Shown: positions 43,058 to 54,259 of the stretch, piece after piece
Layout: every line of letters starts with the position of its first letter
How positions within the stretch are numbered: position 1 is the first letter of the stretch
Origin: Cephalopachus bancanus
Lineage: Eukaryota > Chordata > Mammalia > Primates > Tarsiidae
Assembly: GCA_027257055.1 (NCBI GenBank)
Contig: JAPVLO010000019.1
Coordinates: 17,596,501 to 17,660,500, forward strand
Reading direction: 5' to 3'
DNA: 64,000 nt
Translations under genes and position numbers: made by a program
Notes under the pieces: model-generated
What the model was told of the DNA's origin: nothing
The model's input: only the letters and a program-made list of their open reading frames with translations
The model's database searches: none

Positions 43058-43540
43058 CCAAAAGATACCTGCACATGCATGTTTATTGCTGCACTATTCA
43101 CAATAGCAAAAACATGGAACCAACCATGCTGCCCATCAGAACTGGACTGGATAAAAAAAAAATGGTACATATACACAATGGAATATTCCACAGCCATAAG
43201 GAAGGACAAACATACGGACTTCACAGCAACTTGGATGGATTTAGAGTCTATCATACTCAATGATCTTTCACAGAAACAAAGAACAGAGTATCATATGTTC
43301 TCACTCATGAGCAGACCATGAACATTTACCATAATACTATTGGAAAGGAATTGGCAGTAGTGGGATACTGCCGGGCTGGGGTGGGGGAGGTGGGGAACAC
43401 AACATCAATTAGGGTACCTGATCTCAAACCAGGCAAAGTGGGGACCAAAGAGAGGCCCAAACTTTACCTGTACAATGTCCTCTTATATGCCTAATCCTGA
43501 ATTGTACCCCACATCTTTTAAATAAAGTATAAAAAAGGAA
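43058..43540 (+). mobile_element. 5'-truncated L1, 3'UTR type A
   Basis: ORF2 C-terminal coding remnant (readable as LDWIKKKWYIYTMEYSTAIR with stops elsewhere), ending at LMSRP; then GGGCTGGGGTGGGGGAGGTG and CAAACCAGGCAAAGTG. The G-rich run fits a four-run quadruplex pattern, a known feature of primate L1 3'UTRs. No clear target duplication. Confidence 0.92.
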
Positions 43541-43586
43541 AAGGAAGGTTGATAATAAAACATAGAACTTAAAATGAGTCAGATTA

Positions 43587-43880
43587 GCCAGGCTCGGTGG
43601 CTCAGCCTGTAATCCCGCGCTTTGGGAGGCTGAGGTGAGTGGATTGCCTGAGCCCGCGGGTTCGAGACCTGCCTGGGCAACTTGGCGAGACCTCATCTCT
43701 ACAATAAATCAAAAATTAGCTGGGCATGGTAGCGCGCGCCTGTAGTTCCAGCTACTTGGAAGGCTGAGGCGGAAGGGTCACCGGAGCCCAGCAGGTTGAG
43801 GCTGCGGTGGCCGAGAGCGGCCACTGCACTCCAGTCTGGGTGAAAGAGTGAGACTTCAAATGTAAAAAAAAAAAAAAAGG
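43587..43880 (+). mobile_element. Young-type Alu
   Basis: ATGAGTCAGATT before and after; GCGGGTTCGAGACCTGC (single CpG-type change); hairpin GTGGCCGAGAGCGGCCAC. Confidence 0.96.
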
Positions 43881-44029
43881 GGATGAGTCAGATTTAGCTT
43901 TTTTCTTCTTTCTTTTCTTTTTCAGTTGGATGTCCTGGTCCCAGGGAATTTCTTGAATCATGAATAAGTGACCCCATCAGTGCATGCAGGCAGTGCCATA
44001 AAGAAGTATCATCTTTCTTTCTTTTTAAA

Positions 44030-44325
44030 ACAAAAAAATGTTTAAGAGACAGAGTCTCGCTTTACTGCCCCGGCTGCAATGCAGTGGCATGATCATAGCT
44101 CACTGCAGCCTCAAACACCTGGGTTCACGTGATCCTCCCACTTCAGCCTCCCAAGTAACTGGGACTACAGGCATGCACCACCCTACTAATTTAAACTTTT
44201 TTTGTGTGGAGACAGGGTCTTACTTTGTTACCCAGGCTGGTCTCAAGCTCCTGGGCTCAAGCGATCCTCCCACCTTAGCCTCCCAGAATGCTGGGATTAC
44301 AGATATGAGCCAATGTGCCTGGTCT
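44030..44325 (-). mobile_element. Old AluJ-like dimer
   Basis: GAGACAGAGTCTCGCTTTACT to GAGCCAATGTGCCTGG; ancestral GGGCTCAAGCGATCC. Confidence 0.9.
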
Positions 44326-45050
44326 CATCTACCTTTTTTAAGGTATGCTCCCAATATGACTCTGATATTTACATAAATTTTTTTCTCATAACAAATGGCT
44401 CTTTTCCTTGTGACTTCAGAACTGTGACAGAGACTTGTCCTTCCAGCAATATTCTCTTGATCTTTGCCCTTCTCGGCTCTTCTGGAAGCGAGAGCAAGCA
44501 GTGGCACTGCTGGTGGCACTGGGCATCCACTGGTGGGTGGATGGGCATTCACTGGGTGCCTCAGTTAAGCTATATCCAACAGGTGTGCATTCCGAGAAGC
44601 GAACATGCTGGTGCTTATGGATTCCATAAAGCACCATCTTTTTGCATTATAAGCTCTCTACTGTAATCCAAACTCCATAAATGAGCAATTCCTTTGCATA
44701 ATGAACGGATGAGGCTGTCTCATGCACTTTTATGTTGTTCCAAGTCTGTGGTTTTACTAAATTTCCACCTCAAAGATATGTAATTAGAACCTCAACAATC
44801 TGTTATCCTGGCCTTCCCAGTCTCCCCTGGAATCCATGATCATCTCACAGGCTGGTTTCTGACAAGAGTAGGGTGCGTGTGTGCAGATGTCTGTCTGTCG
44901 GTCTTGCGTGGGTAGAGGAACATGACTCCCATCTTTTCGAAAGTGGATGGATGGGGGTTGGGTACCAGATGTCTCCCTTTTGCTGACCTCTGACCTTCCA
45001 GTTCACTGTGGGGCCATTCAGTTCGTCGTATCTTTGGCCCTGGTCTGTCT
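44326..45050. other. Single-copy block
   Basis: 700 bases without recent insertions. Two octamer-like TTTGCATAA/TTTGCATTA sites near 44640-44700. Open frames on both strands (up to 154 codons, starting inside the Alu) are not recognised. Confidence 0.45.
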
Positions 45051-45054
45051 TCTC

Positions 45055-45375
45055 ACTACTCTTTGCTTCTTCCTGCCCAGGCAGTGCTCATGATGTTCTC
45101 ACAGTCAGGAGGGCCCTTCCTTCTCTGGCTATAACACTTTTTCCTTCGAGGTGCAGCTCAAACTCCTGTTCCATGTAATCTCTCTCCTCTCTAGTCCTAA
45201 GGATCTTTCTTCTTTTATTCTTGTTTTACCATACATGGGTACCACAAATCTCAGCATTTTAAAGTTTTGTGTGTATTTGTGTTGACTAAAGGTTAAGCTC
45301 CCTGGCAATGGAAGCCACATCTTATATTCCCTTGTAGAAATGCCTCATGTATAGGGTCATCTGGTTCCTCTTGAT
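45055..45375 (+). mobile_element. L2 3' region
   Basis: CGAGGTGCAGCTCAAACTCC, then GTTAAGCTCCCTGGCAATGG and CACATCTTATATTCCCTTG fit the L2 3' end. Confidence 0.65.
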
Positions 45376-45655
45376 TTGGGAAGAGAGACTGGAATTGTGT
45401 GTGTCTTATAAGACTTCAGAAAGAGCTCCAGTCTTCTGTAGCCCTTTCTATGTCTTTATTCACTGGGATTAGACAATATCTCAGTTTTCTAGGGGCAAAG
45501 GATTTGGGATGAAGTGGATCCAACATGAGTCCTATCCAAGGTGAATGTTTTCCCAACAGCCCTATGACCCAGGTGTCATACGTGGTCTTGGTGCAAAGTT
45601 CCTCCCTCCTTTGGCCTTAGCTCTGGGAGAAGATCTTGGCAGGAGATGGGAGATG
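45376..45655. other. Single-copy sequence
   Basis: Nothing recognised. Confidence 0.35.
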
Positions 45656-45659
45656 ACAT

Positions 45660-45805
45660 GGTAGAAAGGGTCGCCAGTTTTAGAGTCAGATAAATTTGGG
45701 TTTAGTTCTTGGCTTTGAACTTCCTAATTGTGTAACATTGGGCAATTTACCTTGTCCCCCTGGGCCTTGATTTATTTAAATTTAAAATGAGATAATTAGG
45801 TAATT
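45660..45805 (+). mobile_element. MIR
   Basis: TTTTAGAGTCAGATAAATTTG, AATTGTGTAACATTGGGCAAT and AAATGAGATAATTAGG. Confidence 0.82.
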
Positions 45806-46335
45806 AATGGTTCCAATATAAGGTGACTGGGCCAGAGACCCCCCCATAAAGCCTGGCCATCGCCATCCGAAAAGGTGTGGCAGTCGATGAAGGCTAGGGA
45901 GAACAGGCATGATTCCCTCTCGCTGGTCCCAATCAGAATCACATCAAGATGAAAAGTCATCTTTTTTCTATAGCTATTTCTGAGGTTGACTCAGGACTGT
46001 CTTATCAAACACCATCTCTTGCAAATTCCAGCCTAAGTGTCTTATCCAGACCCTGTGAGACAAACCAGGCACTTGAGACCCAGTGTCACTCACGTGACTA
46101 GAGCCAGGTCAATTTCCAAAATGCAACTCTGGTTCCTCCACCCCACCTCTGGCTTTCCTGCCTTATAGGGTGATGGTGTGGTCTCATCTTACTTCTCCGA
46201 GTCAGACTTTCTGCCCCTAAAGCACTCAACATCCATGCTGTGTTGATTGTCATAAACCTGTCTTCAAAGGAACCCACCATGGGTGAAGGAAAAGGATTAA
46301 GACATTGTCCTCAACAACTCTGTTTATTTACTTTT
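45806..46335. other. Single-copy sequence
   Basis: Nothing recognised. Confidence 0.4.
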
Positions 46336-46339
46336 ATTT

Positions 46340-46505
46340 GTAAGAAAGCCCAAAAATATCCTTGGTGCCAAGGACTCAGGAAATGTTATACATGAGAGAG
46401 GGCTTAGAGGCTATCCAACTGGAACATCTACTTACAGTTTGGGAAACTGAGGCTGAGCATGCTCCAGCATACATCAAAGAGTGGTGAACCTAGGTCTCAC
46501 GCAAC
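46340..46505 (-). mobile_element. MIR fragment
   Basis: TTACAGTTTGGGAAACTGAGG followed by GAACCTAGGTCTCACGCAACC. Confidence 0.6.
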
Positions 46506-46739
46506 CGTCAACTGCTTCCAGTTCACTTGCCAACACCACATTGCAGAATCTTTGGAGCATCAAAGAAAAATGAATGGGCTGGGCTTTCCCCTGCATCTTG
46601 CCACTCCTAAGAATCAAATGAGTTTCTATCAGGTCCTGGTTGCTTTGGTGAGAGGAAAGACAGAAGAGTAAAACCAGCTCCACCAAAAAATTCTATGCCA
46701 AGTGGCTCAGAAGGCAAAATCTAAAACTGGAGTAGATTA
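46506..46739. other. Single-copy sequence
   Basis: Nothing recognised. Confidence 0.35.
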
Positions 46740-46985
46740 AGGCTTTGGACTCATTCACCGAGTCATTTATTCACTTAGCTAGTCCTGATGTGAATAGATA
46801 CCAATGCAGAATTCAATGATGCACACACATACATGCAAATATACACACACCTGTGTGATCATCTTTGCTTTGTAGCAAAACCACTCCAAAGCTTGGTAAC
46901 TTCAAACAATATCCATTTTATTTTCTCACGAGTCGGTGGGACAACAGTTTGGACAGGGCTCGGCTCTGAACAAACGCCCCGGCAA
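46740..46985 (-). mobile_element. Ancient repeat, possibly MaLR-type LTR
   Basis: GTAGCAAAACCACTCCAAAGC, TTCAAACAATATCCATTTTAT and GACAGGGCTCGGCTC are phrases of a common old mammalian repeat, but I cannot settle its class. A short CA-rich run lies at 46820-46850. Confidence 0.4.
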
Positions 46986-47008
46986 GAAATAGAAGATGGC
47001 CAGGTGGT

Positions 47009-47701
47009 TAACCCCAGTAAGAACGGCCATCATTAATAAAACAACAACAACAGATGCTGGAGAGGATGTGGAGAAAAAGGAATGCGTCTACACTGCTGGT
47101 GGGAATGCAAACTAGTGAAACCTCTTTGGAAGACGGTGTGGTGATTTCTGAAAGAACTAGAAATTGACCTTCCATATGACCCAGTCATTCCCCTATTGGG
47201 AATATACCCAGAGAAACTCAAGTCATTCTACCAAAAGGATACCTTGTACATGCATGTTTGTTGCAGCTCTATTCATAATAGTAGAAACATGAAACCAACC
47301 ATGCTGCCCATCAAAACTGGGCTGGATAAAGAAATATGGTATATATACACAATGGAATATTATGTAGCCATAAAGAAGGACACACATATGGACTTGGCAG
47401 CAACTTGGATGAATTTAGAGATTATCATACTCAGCGATCTATCACAGAAACAAAGAGCAGAGTATCATATGTTCTCACTCATTAGCAGACCTTGAGCAAT
47501 TATCATAATGCTATAAGAAAGGGATTGGCAGTAGTGGAAAATTGCCGGGGTAGCAAGGGTGTGATTGGCAGTTGAGGGAAACTGCCAGGAGAGGGAGGGG
47601 CACACCTCATCACCAAGGGTACCTGCATAATGAACATTTGTATACCCAACCCTGAATTGACCCCACATCTTTAAAAGAAAAAGAAAAAAAAAAGAAAGAA
47701 A
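47009..47701 (+). mobile_element. 5'-truncated L1, 3'UTR type B
   Basis: Starts in ORF2 (AACGGCCATCATTAATAAAAC, TGGAGAGGATGTGGAGAAAAA) and runs to a polyadenylated end. Exact-but-one 18-base duplication AGAAGAT(G/A)GCCAGGTGGT (46991-47008, 47702-47719). 3'UTR lacks the type-A G-run and matches the 13.1 kb copy (GGCAGTTGAGGGAAACTGCC). Confidence 0.97.
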
Positions 47702-47719
47702 AGAAGATAGCCAGGTGGT

Positions 47720-48092
47720 GCCATGGGGAGCCTTTCTCCTGAAGTCACTAACAAAGATACAGTCATGGGGTCGCTCACATGGGTCTGCTGGCCTAAGGTG
47801 GCCCCACGCACACATTGACTGTCACCGGGCCTCTCTCCCCTCATGGTGTCTCATCCTTAGGAAGCCCAACCCAGTCTTTGTCGCTTGGAGCAATTCAGTG
47901 CTCATCTGTGAGAGCCAGGGAGGAAGCTGCATATCCTGTAGAAATCTAGACTAGAAAGCCACACAGTGCCATTCTAGCCATCATGTTTTGGTGAAAGCAA
48001 GTCACAGATCAGAATTAAGGTGGGGGAGAGAGACTCCATTTCTTGAGGGGTGCTGCAAAAAAAAAAAAAAGTCACATTTAATGGCATGTACA
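47720..48092. other. Single-copy sequence
   Basis: Ends with an A run at 48056-48070; otherwise nothing recognised. Confidence 0.4.
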
Positions 48093-48400
48093 GGCTGGGC
48101 TTGGTGGCTCAGCCAGCCATCCCAGCATTTTGGGAGGCTGAGGTGAGTGAATTGCCTGAGCCCCTGGGGTTCGAGACCAGCCTGGGCAACTTGGTAAGCC
48201 CTCTCACTACAATAAATTGAAAATTAGCCAGGCATGGTAGCATGCACCTGTAGTTCCAGCTACTTGGAAGGCTGAAGCAGAAGGATCACTGGAGCCCAGA
48301 AGGTCGATGCTGGGGTGGCCGTGAGCGTGTGTGCCGCTGCACTCCATCCTGGGTGACAGAGTGAGACTCTAACTGAAAAAATAAAGTAAAATAAAAAAAT
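48093..48400 (+). mobile_element. Alu dimer
   Basis: Flanked by GGCATG(T/C)ACA; head has CAGCCAGCCATCC instead of CAGCCTGTAATCC. Confidence 0.93.
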
Positions 48401-48464
48401 AAAGGCATGCACACAGGACATGGAGGGGGTGTCCTTGTGCAATTGATACAGCTATATTTGTGAA

Positions 48465-48630
48465 TATAAGCAATCCCCAAACTACGTTGTTTCAACTTAT
48501 AATTTGTCGGCTTTACAATGGTGTGAACGCAACAGGTATCCAGCATGCTCCTTGAGTTGTCATAAGATTGTGTCCTGGTATACGCCTCTTAGGTTGAAAT
48601 TGTCGTACGTCGAGGAGCATCTGTGTGTAG
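48465..48630. mobile_element. Tigger-family MITE-like remnant
   Basis: CAATCCCCAAACTACGTTGTT, CAACTTATAATTTGTCGGC and the other end GTCGTACGTCGAGGAGCATC: related to Tigger terminal regions, brought together by internal deletion. Confidence 0.65.
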
Positions 48631-48639
48631 ATGCTCATA

Positions 48640-49191
48640 AATAAACACACACACATTCCTGTCCCTGTGGTGCTCATAGTCCAGTACCACAGACTCAGCT
48701 TGATATGTGAAAAGTGACACTGAAAGGTGAATCCATAAGCAAGAGGCCAAGTGAGCTCAGCGCCAAAGTGCTGTCGGAGGAGGGGAGAGGAGGGCTGAGC
48801 GCAGGTGGGAAGGAGCTGTGGACACTCAGAGGTTCCTTTTCCAGCACACACAGTGGGGAGCTGAGATGCTCAGGCCCGTCCAGACACTGATGGTCAGTCC
48901 AGAGGAGGAGAAAGAGAGGTGCAAGCAGAGAGATAAATCAGGGTAGGGGTTAAATTGGTCAAATCTAGCTGAGAAATGTGGGTCTGAATAAGTGGGAGTC
49001 ATTGAAGCATATGGAGCAGAGGTGTGATTTTTTTCCGGCAATGAGCTTTTGGATTATCCTTCCCTTCTTCCCCATATCCACAGCCACCTGTCCTTTGCCC
49101 TCCCCAGCCAAGCCTCATGTCTCAGGGAAACAGTCTCCCCCATTTCTTTCTTAGAAGAAAGAACATTAGTCCTTTGAAAATGCTGCTTGCA
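48640..49191. other. Single-copy or old L2-like sequence
   Basis: GTGGTGCTCATAGTCCAGTAC may be an L2 trace. No gene. Confidence 0.4.
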
Positions 49192-49479
<288 letters not shown>

Positions 49480-49554
49480 GGAAGTGCTGCTTGCTGGAGC
49501 AACCTCCAGCTTTCCCAAAGCTGAGTGCTTTACTGATCCTGGGATTGAGGGTCA

Positions 49555-49755
49555 CTCATCCACTCTTTTATTTAGCTCATGTTTACTGTGTGCCAGCTCT
49601 TGGCTAGACACCATCCTGTGCCCTGTATTTACAGTTCCTTATTTAAGCCTCAAAACCATCATCACCTTGAACATGAAAAAACCTGCGGTCTAGAGAGTTG
49701 AGGAACATATCCAAGGCCACACAGCATTCTGGATTCAGACACAGACCAGGCTTCA
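49555..49755 (-). mobile_element. MIR/L2-type fragment
   Basis: CATGTTTACTGTGTGCCAGC, ATTTAAGCCTCAAAACCATCA, CAAGGCCACACAGCATTCTGG. Confidence 0.7.
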
Positions 49756-50014
49756 GCTCCCTCTGCCCACCCCAAGGTCACCCCTTTCTACCTTGCCAAC
49801 CACCAGGAGCACTTGGCTTTGCTGGGCGGGCCTTTCCAGGATGGCTTCACGGAAGAGGTGCTGTTTGAGCAGGTCCTATTTTGGGCATGTGTGCAGGACA
49901 CTGGGGGGCCACTGGGCTTGTCCTCCCTGCCCTCTGTCCTGTGGTGCGGCACCTTGGTCCCTTCCCGAGAGCAGGCAGCAGTATGCCTGTGCTGGTGAGC
50001 ACTGGAGTGTGAGC
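49756..50014. other. Single-copy sequence
   Basis: Contains a phrase (GGATGGCTTCACGGAAGAGG) typical of old L2-like repeats. Confidence 0.35.
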
Positions 50015-50145
50015 ACAGGCAGAAGAAGAGGAGAAGAAAAGGAAGAGGAGGAAAGGAGGAGGGAGAGGAGGGAAGAAGGAGGAAGGATAAAGAGGAAGAG
50101 GAGAAGTATGTTTAAAGAGGCAGAGGAGGAATGAGGGAGAAAGGT
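50015..50145 (+). repeat. Polypurine GA-rich tract
   Basis: About 130 bases of GAGGAA/GAAGAG sequence with very few pyrimidines; the lysine/glutamate-rich open frame through it is compositional. Confidence 0.9.
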
Positions 50146-50870
50146 AGTGGCAGTGGGAAGCAGCCTTCCTAGCACCTGGAGACTCCCACCCCCGGAGAGT
50201 CTGACAGCAGCAAGTGAAGAGGCTGCTGGGTTGCCTGAGCTGCCTGCAGGTTCTATTCGGAGGGAGGACGTCATGCGCTCATTTGACCTAGCTTTTGCAT
50301 TTTTATCCATAGACTTTACAACGCTTTTGCATCTATTTTTTTCTCCTGGTCCTTATAATATCCTTAAGACGAGGCTGGCGTGGGGATTGTTTTCATTTCC
50401 TTCGTGAGGAAACTGGGGCGCATCAGGAAATGGGTGGAGAGGGAGGGAAGGGATGGGGACATATTTCATGAACACCTACTATGTACCCACATTGTCAGGT
50501 GTCTTTTCATGCAGTGATTCCCTCACTCTTCTCAATGGCACCATTTCCGGGATTTGAAAACAGTGACACAGGGGAGAGGTCTCCTCAAACAGCTTTAAGC
50601 TTGTTAGTTTCAAAACCAGGACAAAACGCCTTCCTGCAGACGCCCAGGGGTTGGTCCTTGCCTCCTGCAAGCCTGGCCCTGGGTCTCTATTTCAGATGAA
50701 CCCTCCCTGGTTCTGCAGGACTGGGGCTGTGAGGGTTGGGGCAGTGAGCTGTCTATGCTGGAACACCTCTGCTGCTCCACCAGCTCTCCTGTTTTTTATT
50801 GATTGTGGCATGGCTTTTTAACTATAGCCTCGGCTACAGGTCCAAGAAACAAAGAGGCTTAGCTGAGATT
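50146..50870. other. Single-copy sequence
   Basis: No repeats or exon recognised. Confidence 0.4.
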
Positions 50871-50927
50871 TTGCGATTAACGAACACACGGGGGGAATGC
50901 TGCATTTGGTGGTCCAAATGGCATTTG

Positions 50928-51012
50928 GGGGCCCCCTGCTGTTAGAGTCCGCCACAAGGGGTTTGGACAAGAAATCCCTGGTATTTGGTCTGCATCGCCC
51001 CCTGGTGGTGAG
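50928..51012 (-). promoter_or_regulatory. Tandem pair of CTCF-like motifs
   Basis: On the minus strand CCACCAGGGGGCG (50996-51008) matches the CTCF core at every key position, and CAGCAGGGGGCC (50931-50942) is a good second match. Both point the same way, 66 bases apart, in a GC-rich repeat-free stretch. CTCF is known to set loop anchors by motif orientation; occupancy here is inferred, not shown. Confidence 0.55.
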
Positions 51013-51019
51013 ATACATT

Positions 51020-51390
51020 TTTGGCAGCCCGGGCTGGCTATTCCCGGGCCAACCCCCTGAGTCATCCAGCGGAAACTGTCAAGAGTGACATCAGTCCAGG
51101 TACATTGATTGAGCACTTGTTACGCCGTCCAAGGTATTGTGGAGATAATCCAAGAAGAGTAAGGAATCCATCCTGCCCCTAGGAAATTTGTTTTCTGGCC
51201 TTTTGACCTTCCCCAGGAGAATACCTCTGCCTTCTGGACTTTTCCATCATCATTCCTTTTATTGGACAAATATTTTTTGAGCACCTTTTATTCCAAACCC
51301 CGACACTCATTATATAGTGTTGACACCCATTTATAGTGTTGGGGTTACAGGGCTAGACAAAGAAACAGGAAGTTTTATCCTTAGGGATTT
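51020..51390. other. Single-copy with MIR/L2 traces
   Basis: TTGATTGAGCACTTGTTACGC and ACAAATATTTTTTGAGCACC resemble MIR/L2 phrases. Confidence 0.4.
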
Positions 51391-51392
51391 TT

Positions 51393-51675
51393 TTTTTTTT
51401 TTGAGTTGGAGTCTCACTCAGTCGCCCAGACTGGAGTGCAGTGGCCGCTCCCGGCCACCGCAGCCTCGACCTGCTGGACTCCGGCGATCCTTCCGCCTCA
51501 GCCTTCCCAATAGCCGAATTACAGGCATGCGCTACCATGCCCGGCTGATTTTTTGATTTATTGTAGAGATGAGGTCTCGCTGCCCAGGCGGGTCTCGAAC
51601 CCGCGGGCTCAGGCAATCCACTCACCTCAGCCTCCCAAAGGCGCGGGATTACAGGCTGAGCCACCGAACCCGGCT
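51393..51675 (-). mobile_element. Young-type Alu, delta-5 subfamily
   Basis: TCCTTAGGGATTTTT at both sides; perfect T-arm at 51588-51604; perfect hairpin GTGGCCGCTCCCGGCCAC. Confidence 0.97.
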
Positions 51676-51689
51676 TCCTTAGGGATTTT

Positions 51690-52412
51690 TACAGACTCAA
51701 ATCTCGTCTTAAGGCTCGCCGCTGGGAACACTCCTGCATCCACATACTCCTGTGGGAGCTTGCTTATAACTAACTGATGGCCGGTGAATCTCTTGTCAAG
51801 GCCTTGCATAGCTAGAACTTAAGATGTACTCATCTATGGGGTATTTAGTGCTTATTTGAGAGGAAACTGTAAAAGAGAGGCTGAAAGGAATGCGTTACTA
51901 ATGGTGGAATTCCAGGTATTGTGCTGTGTTTTGAGGGTGGGAGATTTGGGGCACAATTGGAATATTCCTTGGGTTCCCCAGAGCATACCACCCAAGCCAC
52001 TTCCTGCTCTGTCTGTGTCCCTGCCTGGCTCTGGCTGTAGTGTCCCATCCTAAGTTTGACTGGGGTCATGCCGAGAGCCGTGGGAACCCTGGGGTTCAAG
52101 ACCAAGCTCGGTGGAGTTTCTCCCTCCCATATAAAGAAGAAAAAATCCTCAGTTTTAATTGCTTTTCGTTGGCTTCTGACCTCAAGGAATGTACAATCTT
52201 CTAAGAGGAGAGAGAAGTTATACACATATACAAAAAGACGCAGAGCCGGGCAGAGGAGTTCTGTGTGTGAAGAAGCTGTTTACAGCTGGAAGGACTAGGG
52301 GAGATTTCAGGAAGGCAATTTGACTTGGAGTGTTATTATCTGAACCTTGAGAGCATGTTCGGAGGTTCTAACAGAGAAGCACAGACTTGTATACATTTGA
52401 TGGAAAAACTAT
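51690..52412. other. Single-copy block
   Basis: Nothing recognised as repeat or exon. Confidence 0.4.
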
Positions 52413-52733
52413 TTCTCTGTCAGGGAAGGCCCGCCTCCATTGGGAAAGGTCTTCCTCTATCAAGGAAGGTTCTTTTCTATTGGGAAAGTGCCCTTCTGTC
52501 TGGCAAGGTCTTCCTCTATCAGGCAAGTTCCTCTTCTAGCAAGAAAAGTCCTCCACTATAGGGGAAGGGCCTCCTCTCTCTATCAGGAAAGGCCCTCCTC
52601 TATCTGGCAAGGTTTTCCTGCATCAAGGAAGGTCTTCCTCTATCAGGGAAGGTCCTCCTCTATCAAGGAAGGTCCTCCTTTATCAGAAAAGATCCTCCTC
52701 TAATCGAGAAGGCCATCCTCTTCTACGGAGCTT
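52413..52733 (+). repeat. 20-bp minisatellite, about 16 units
   Basis: Consensus GGGAAGGTCCTCCTCTATCA. Most units are exactly 20 bases; one is 24 (an extra CTCT). Central and right units are closest to consensus, the outer ones most diverged. Because 20 is not a multiple of 3, all frames read the same 60-base super-period, giving open frames such as 52440-52703 that do not look like a gene. Confidence 0.95.
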
Positions 52734-53106
52734 GAAGCTTTGAAAGCCACGCACCTGGAGCGGCAAGGGAGGAAGGAGACCACCACCTAGCCAACCAGAT
52801 CATCTGAATTAACCTGGCAATCAACGGGGTGGCAGATATTTCAGTCAGATTATCCTCACATCCTGCCACATCATATGGGAAAGTCAGGCCTTGCTGCAGT
52901 GGGAAGTTGGGTGACAGCAGAGGATGTTAGAACTGCAATTGGGGAAGGGAAGCTGGATCACTCCTCCAGCACTAGAAGCTTTGGCAGAAGTGTTCTCCTT
53001 TGGCCCCTGCAGATGCTCTTGGGGCTTGTCTGTCTATATGAGCATCCATTTATAGTCTCCCCCAAGCACCTGCTCCCCTGACCAATGCTTGTGGGTTGGA
53101 CCACTG
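52734..53106. other. Single-copy sequence
   Basis: Nothing recognised. Confidence 0.4.
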
Positions 53107-53120
53107 TGAGAAGGTCACTT

Positions 53121-53417
53121 CTATTTTTATTTTTTTTTTGAGTTGGGATGTCATTCCATCACCCAGGCTGGAGTGCAGTGGCACACTCATGGCCACCCCA
53201 GCATCAACCTTCTGGGCTCCAGCGATCCTTCTGCCTTAGCCTTCCGAGTAGCTGGGACTACAGACATGCGTTATCAGACCCGGCTATTTTTCATTTTATT
53301 GTAGAGAGGAGGTCTCGCCAAGTTGCCTGGGCTGCTCTCGAACCCATGGGCTCAGGCAATCCACTCACCTTGGTCTCCCAAAGTGCTGGGATGACAGGCT
53401 GAGCCACCAAACCTGGC
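53121..53417 (-). mobile_element. Alu dimer
   Basis: Exact 14-base duplication TGAGAAGGTCACTT (53107-53120, 53418-53431). Confidence 0.96.
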
Positions 53418-53431
53418 TGAGAAGGTCACTT

Positions 53432-54020
53432 TTCATATGGCCTCCCCCACCATTTGTCTTAGATCCCACAGACCCATGAAAGCCTTGCGTTTGTATAAAA
53501 TTTACATATGGCGTCCTGGTCAGCTCAATAGGAAGTTTCTTCTGAGTCAGTTTTCTTCCTACCTAGAGATTCATCACTTGCTGATATTTCCTGACCCAGT
53601 GGGAATTAGTTTTTGTTTGGGAAAAGCCAATGCCTTCCTGTCGTCTCCTGTATTTTAAGGCCATGTTGGGTATGGAGGTGCAGTTCCAGTGTTGTGTGTC
53701 TTGCACGCCGTTTGGAGATTTGAAAAGTGAAAGGTAGTCTGGGCTCCTATGCCAACGAAAGAACCCTGCTGAGATCTGGGCTTCTTTCAGAGATCTCACT
53801 GGCAGAGACAGGTCACAGGGAGAAACTGGGGGGCAGTGTTTAACTATTTCAGTAATGTTCAATTTCCATAGTCACAATGCTGAGAGGATCTCAGTGCCCG
53901 GGTTTGATGCTCTTCTGTCTCCTGCTTTCACAGGAAGGTCTAGCTATAGTTCTTTGGCACCAGCAGTAGGGTGGGAGTGTTAAGACAAGGCCTGGTGGTC
54001 ACACAATGCCCTTCTTTCTC
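53432..54020. other. Single-copy sequence
   Basis: Nothing recognised; leads to the candidate exon below. Confidence 0.4.
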
Positions 54021-54028
54021 TCATTTAG

Positions 54029-54174
54029 ATTTGGCAGCAGAGAAAATAGATGGTCTCATTCACATCTTTGAGCCTAAACCAAATGTTTCAGACGAGCTTC
54101 TGGCAAATCCAGAATTGGAGAAATGGGCTTGCAGAACCAAAGTCCTGTCGCTGATGAGTGATGTACTCCCTTGA
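54029..54174 (+). other. Candidate terminal coding exon, unconfirmed
   Basis: Strong acceptor CCCTTCTTTCTCTCATTTAG ends at 54028. Read in the frame that is open to the TGA at 54172-54174, the segment gives LAAEKIDGLIHIFEPKPNVS followed by DELLANPELEKWACRTKVL and a short tail: charged, helix-like, free of repeat residues. I do not recognise the family. No AATAAA was seen before the L2 at 54260, and no upstream exon is visible, so it may be a relic or chance. Confidence 0.25.
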
Positions 54175-54259
54175 AAACATTGTGGAGAGCTCAGTGATTT
54201 GCTGAGTATAGTCAGGCATGCCCAGCTCTCAGTCACCAGATGTAAACATCTGTGTTTCC

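Noticed and set aside
47196..47495. 99-codon frame resembling a reverse-transcriptase end
   Set aside because: It is the C-terminal remnant of L1 ORF2 in a 5'-truncated insertion, not an independent gene.
52413..52733. CRISPR-like array
   Set aside because: Units are contiguous without unique spacers and the genome is mammalian; it is a minisatellite.
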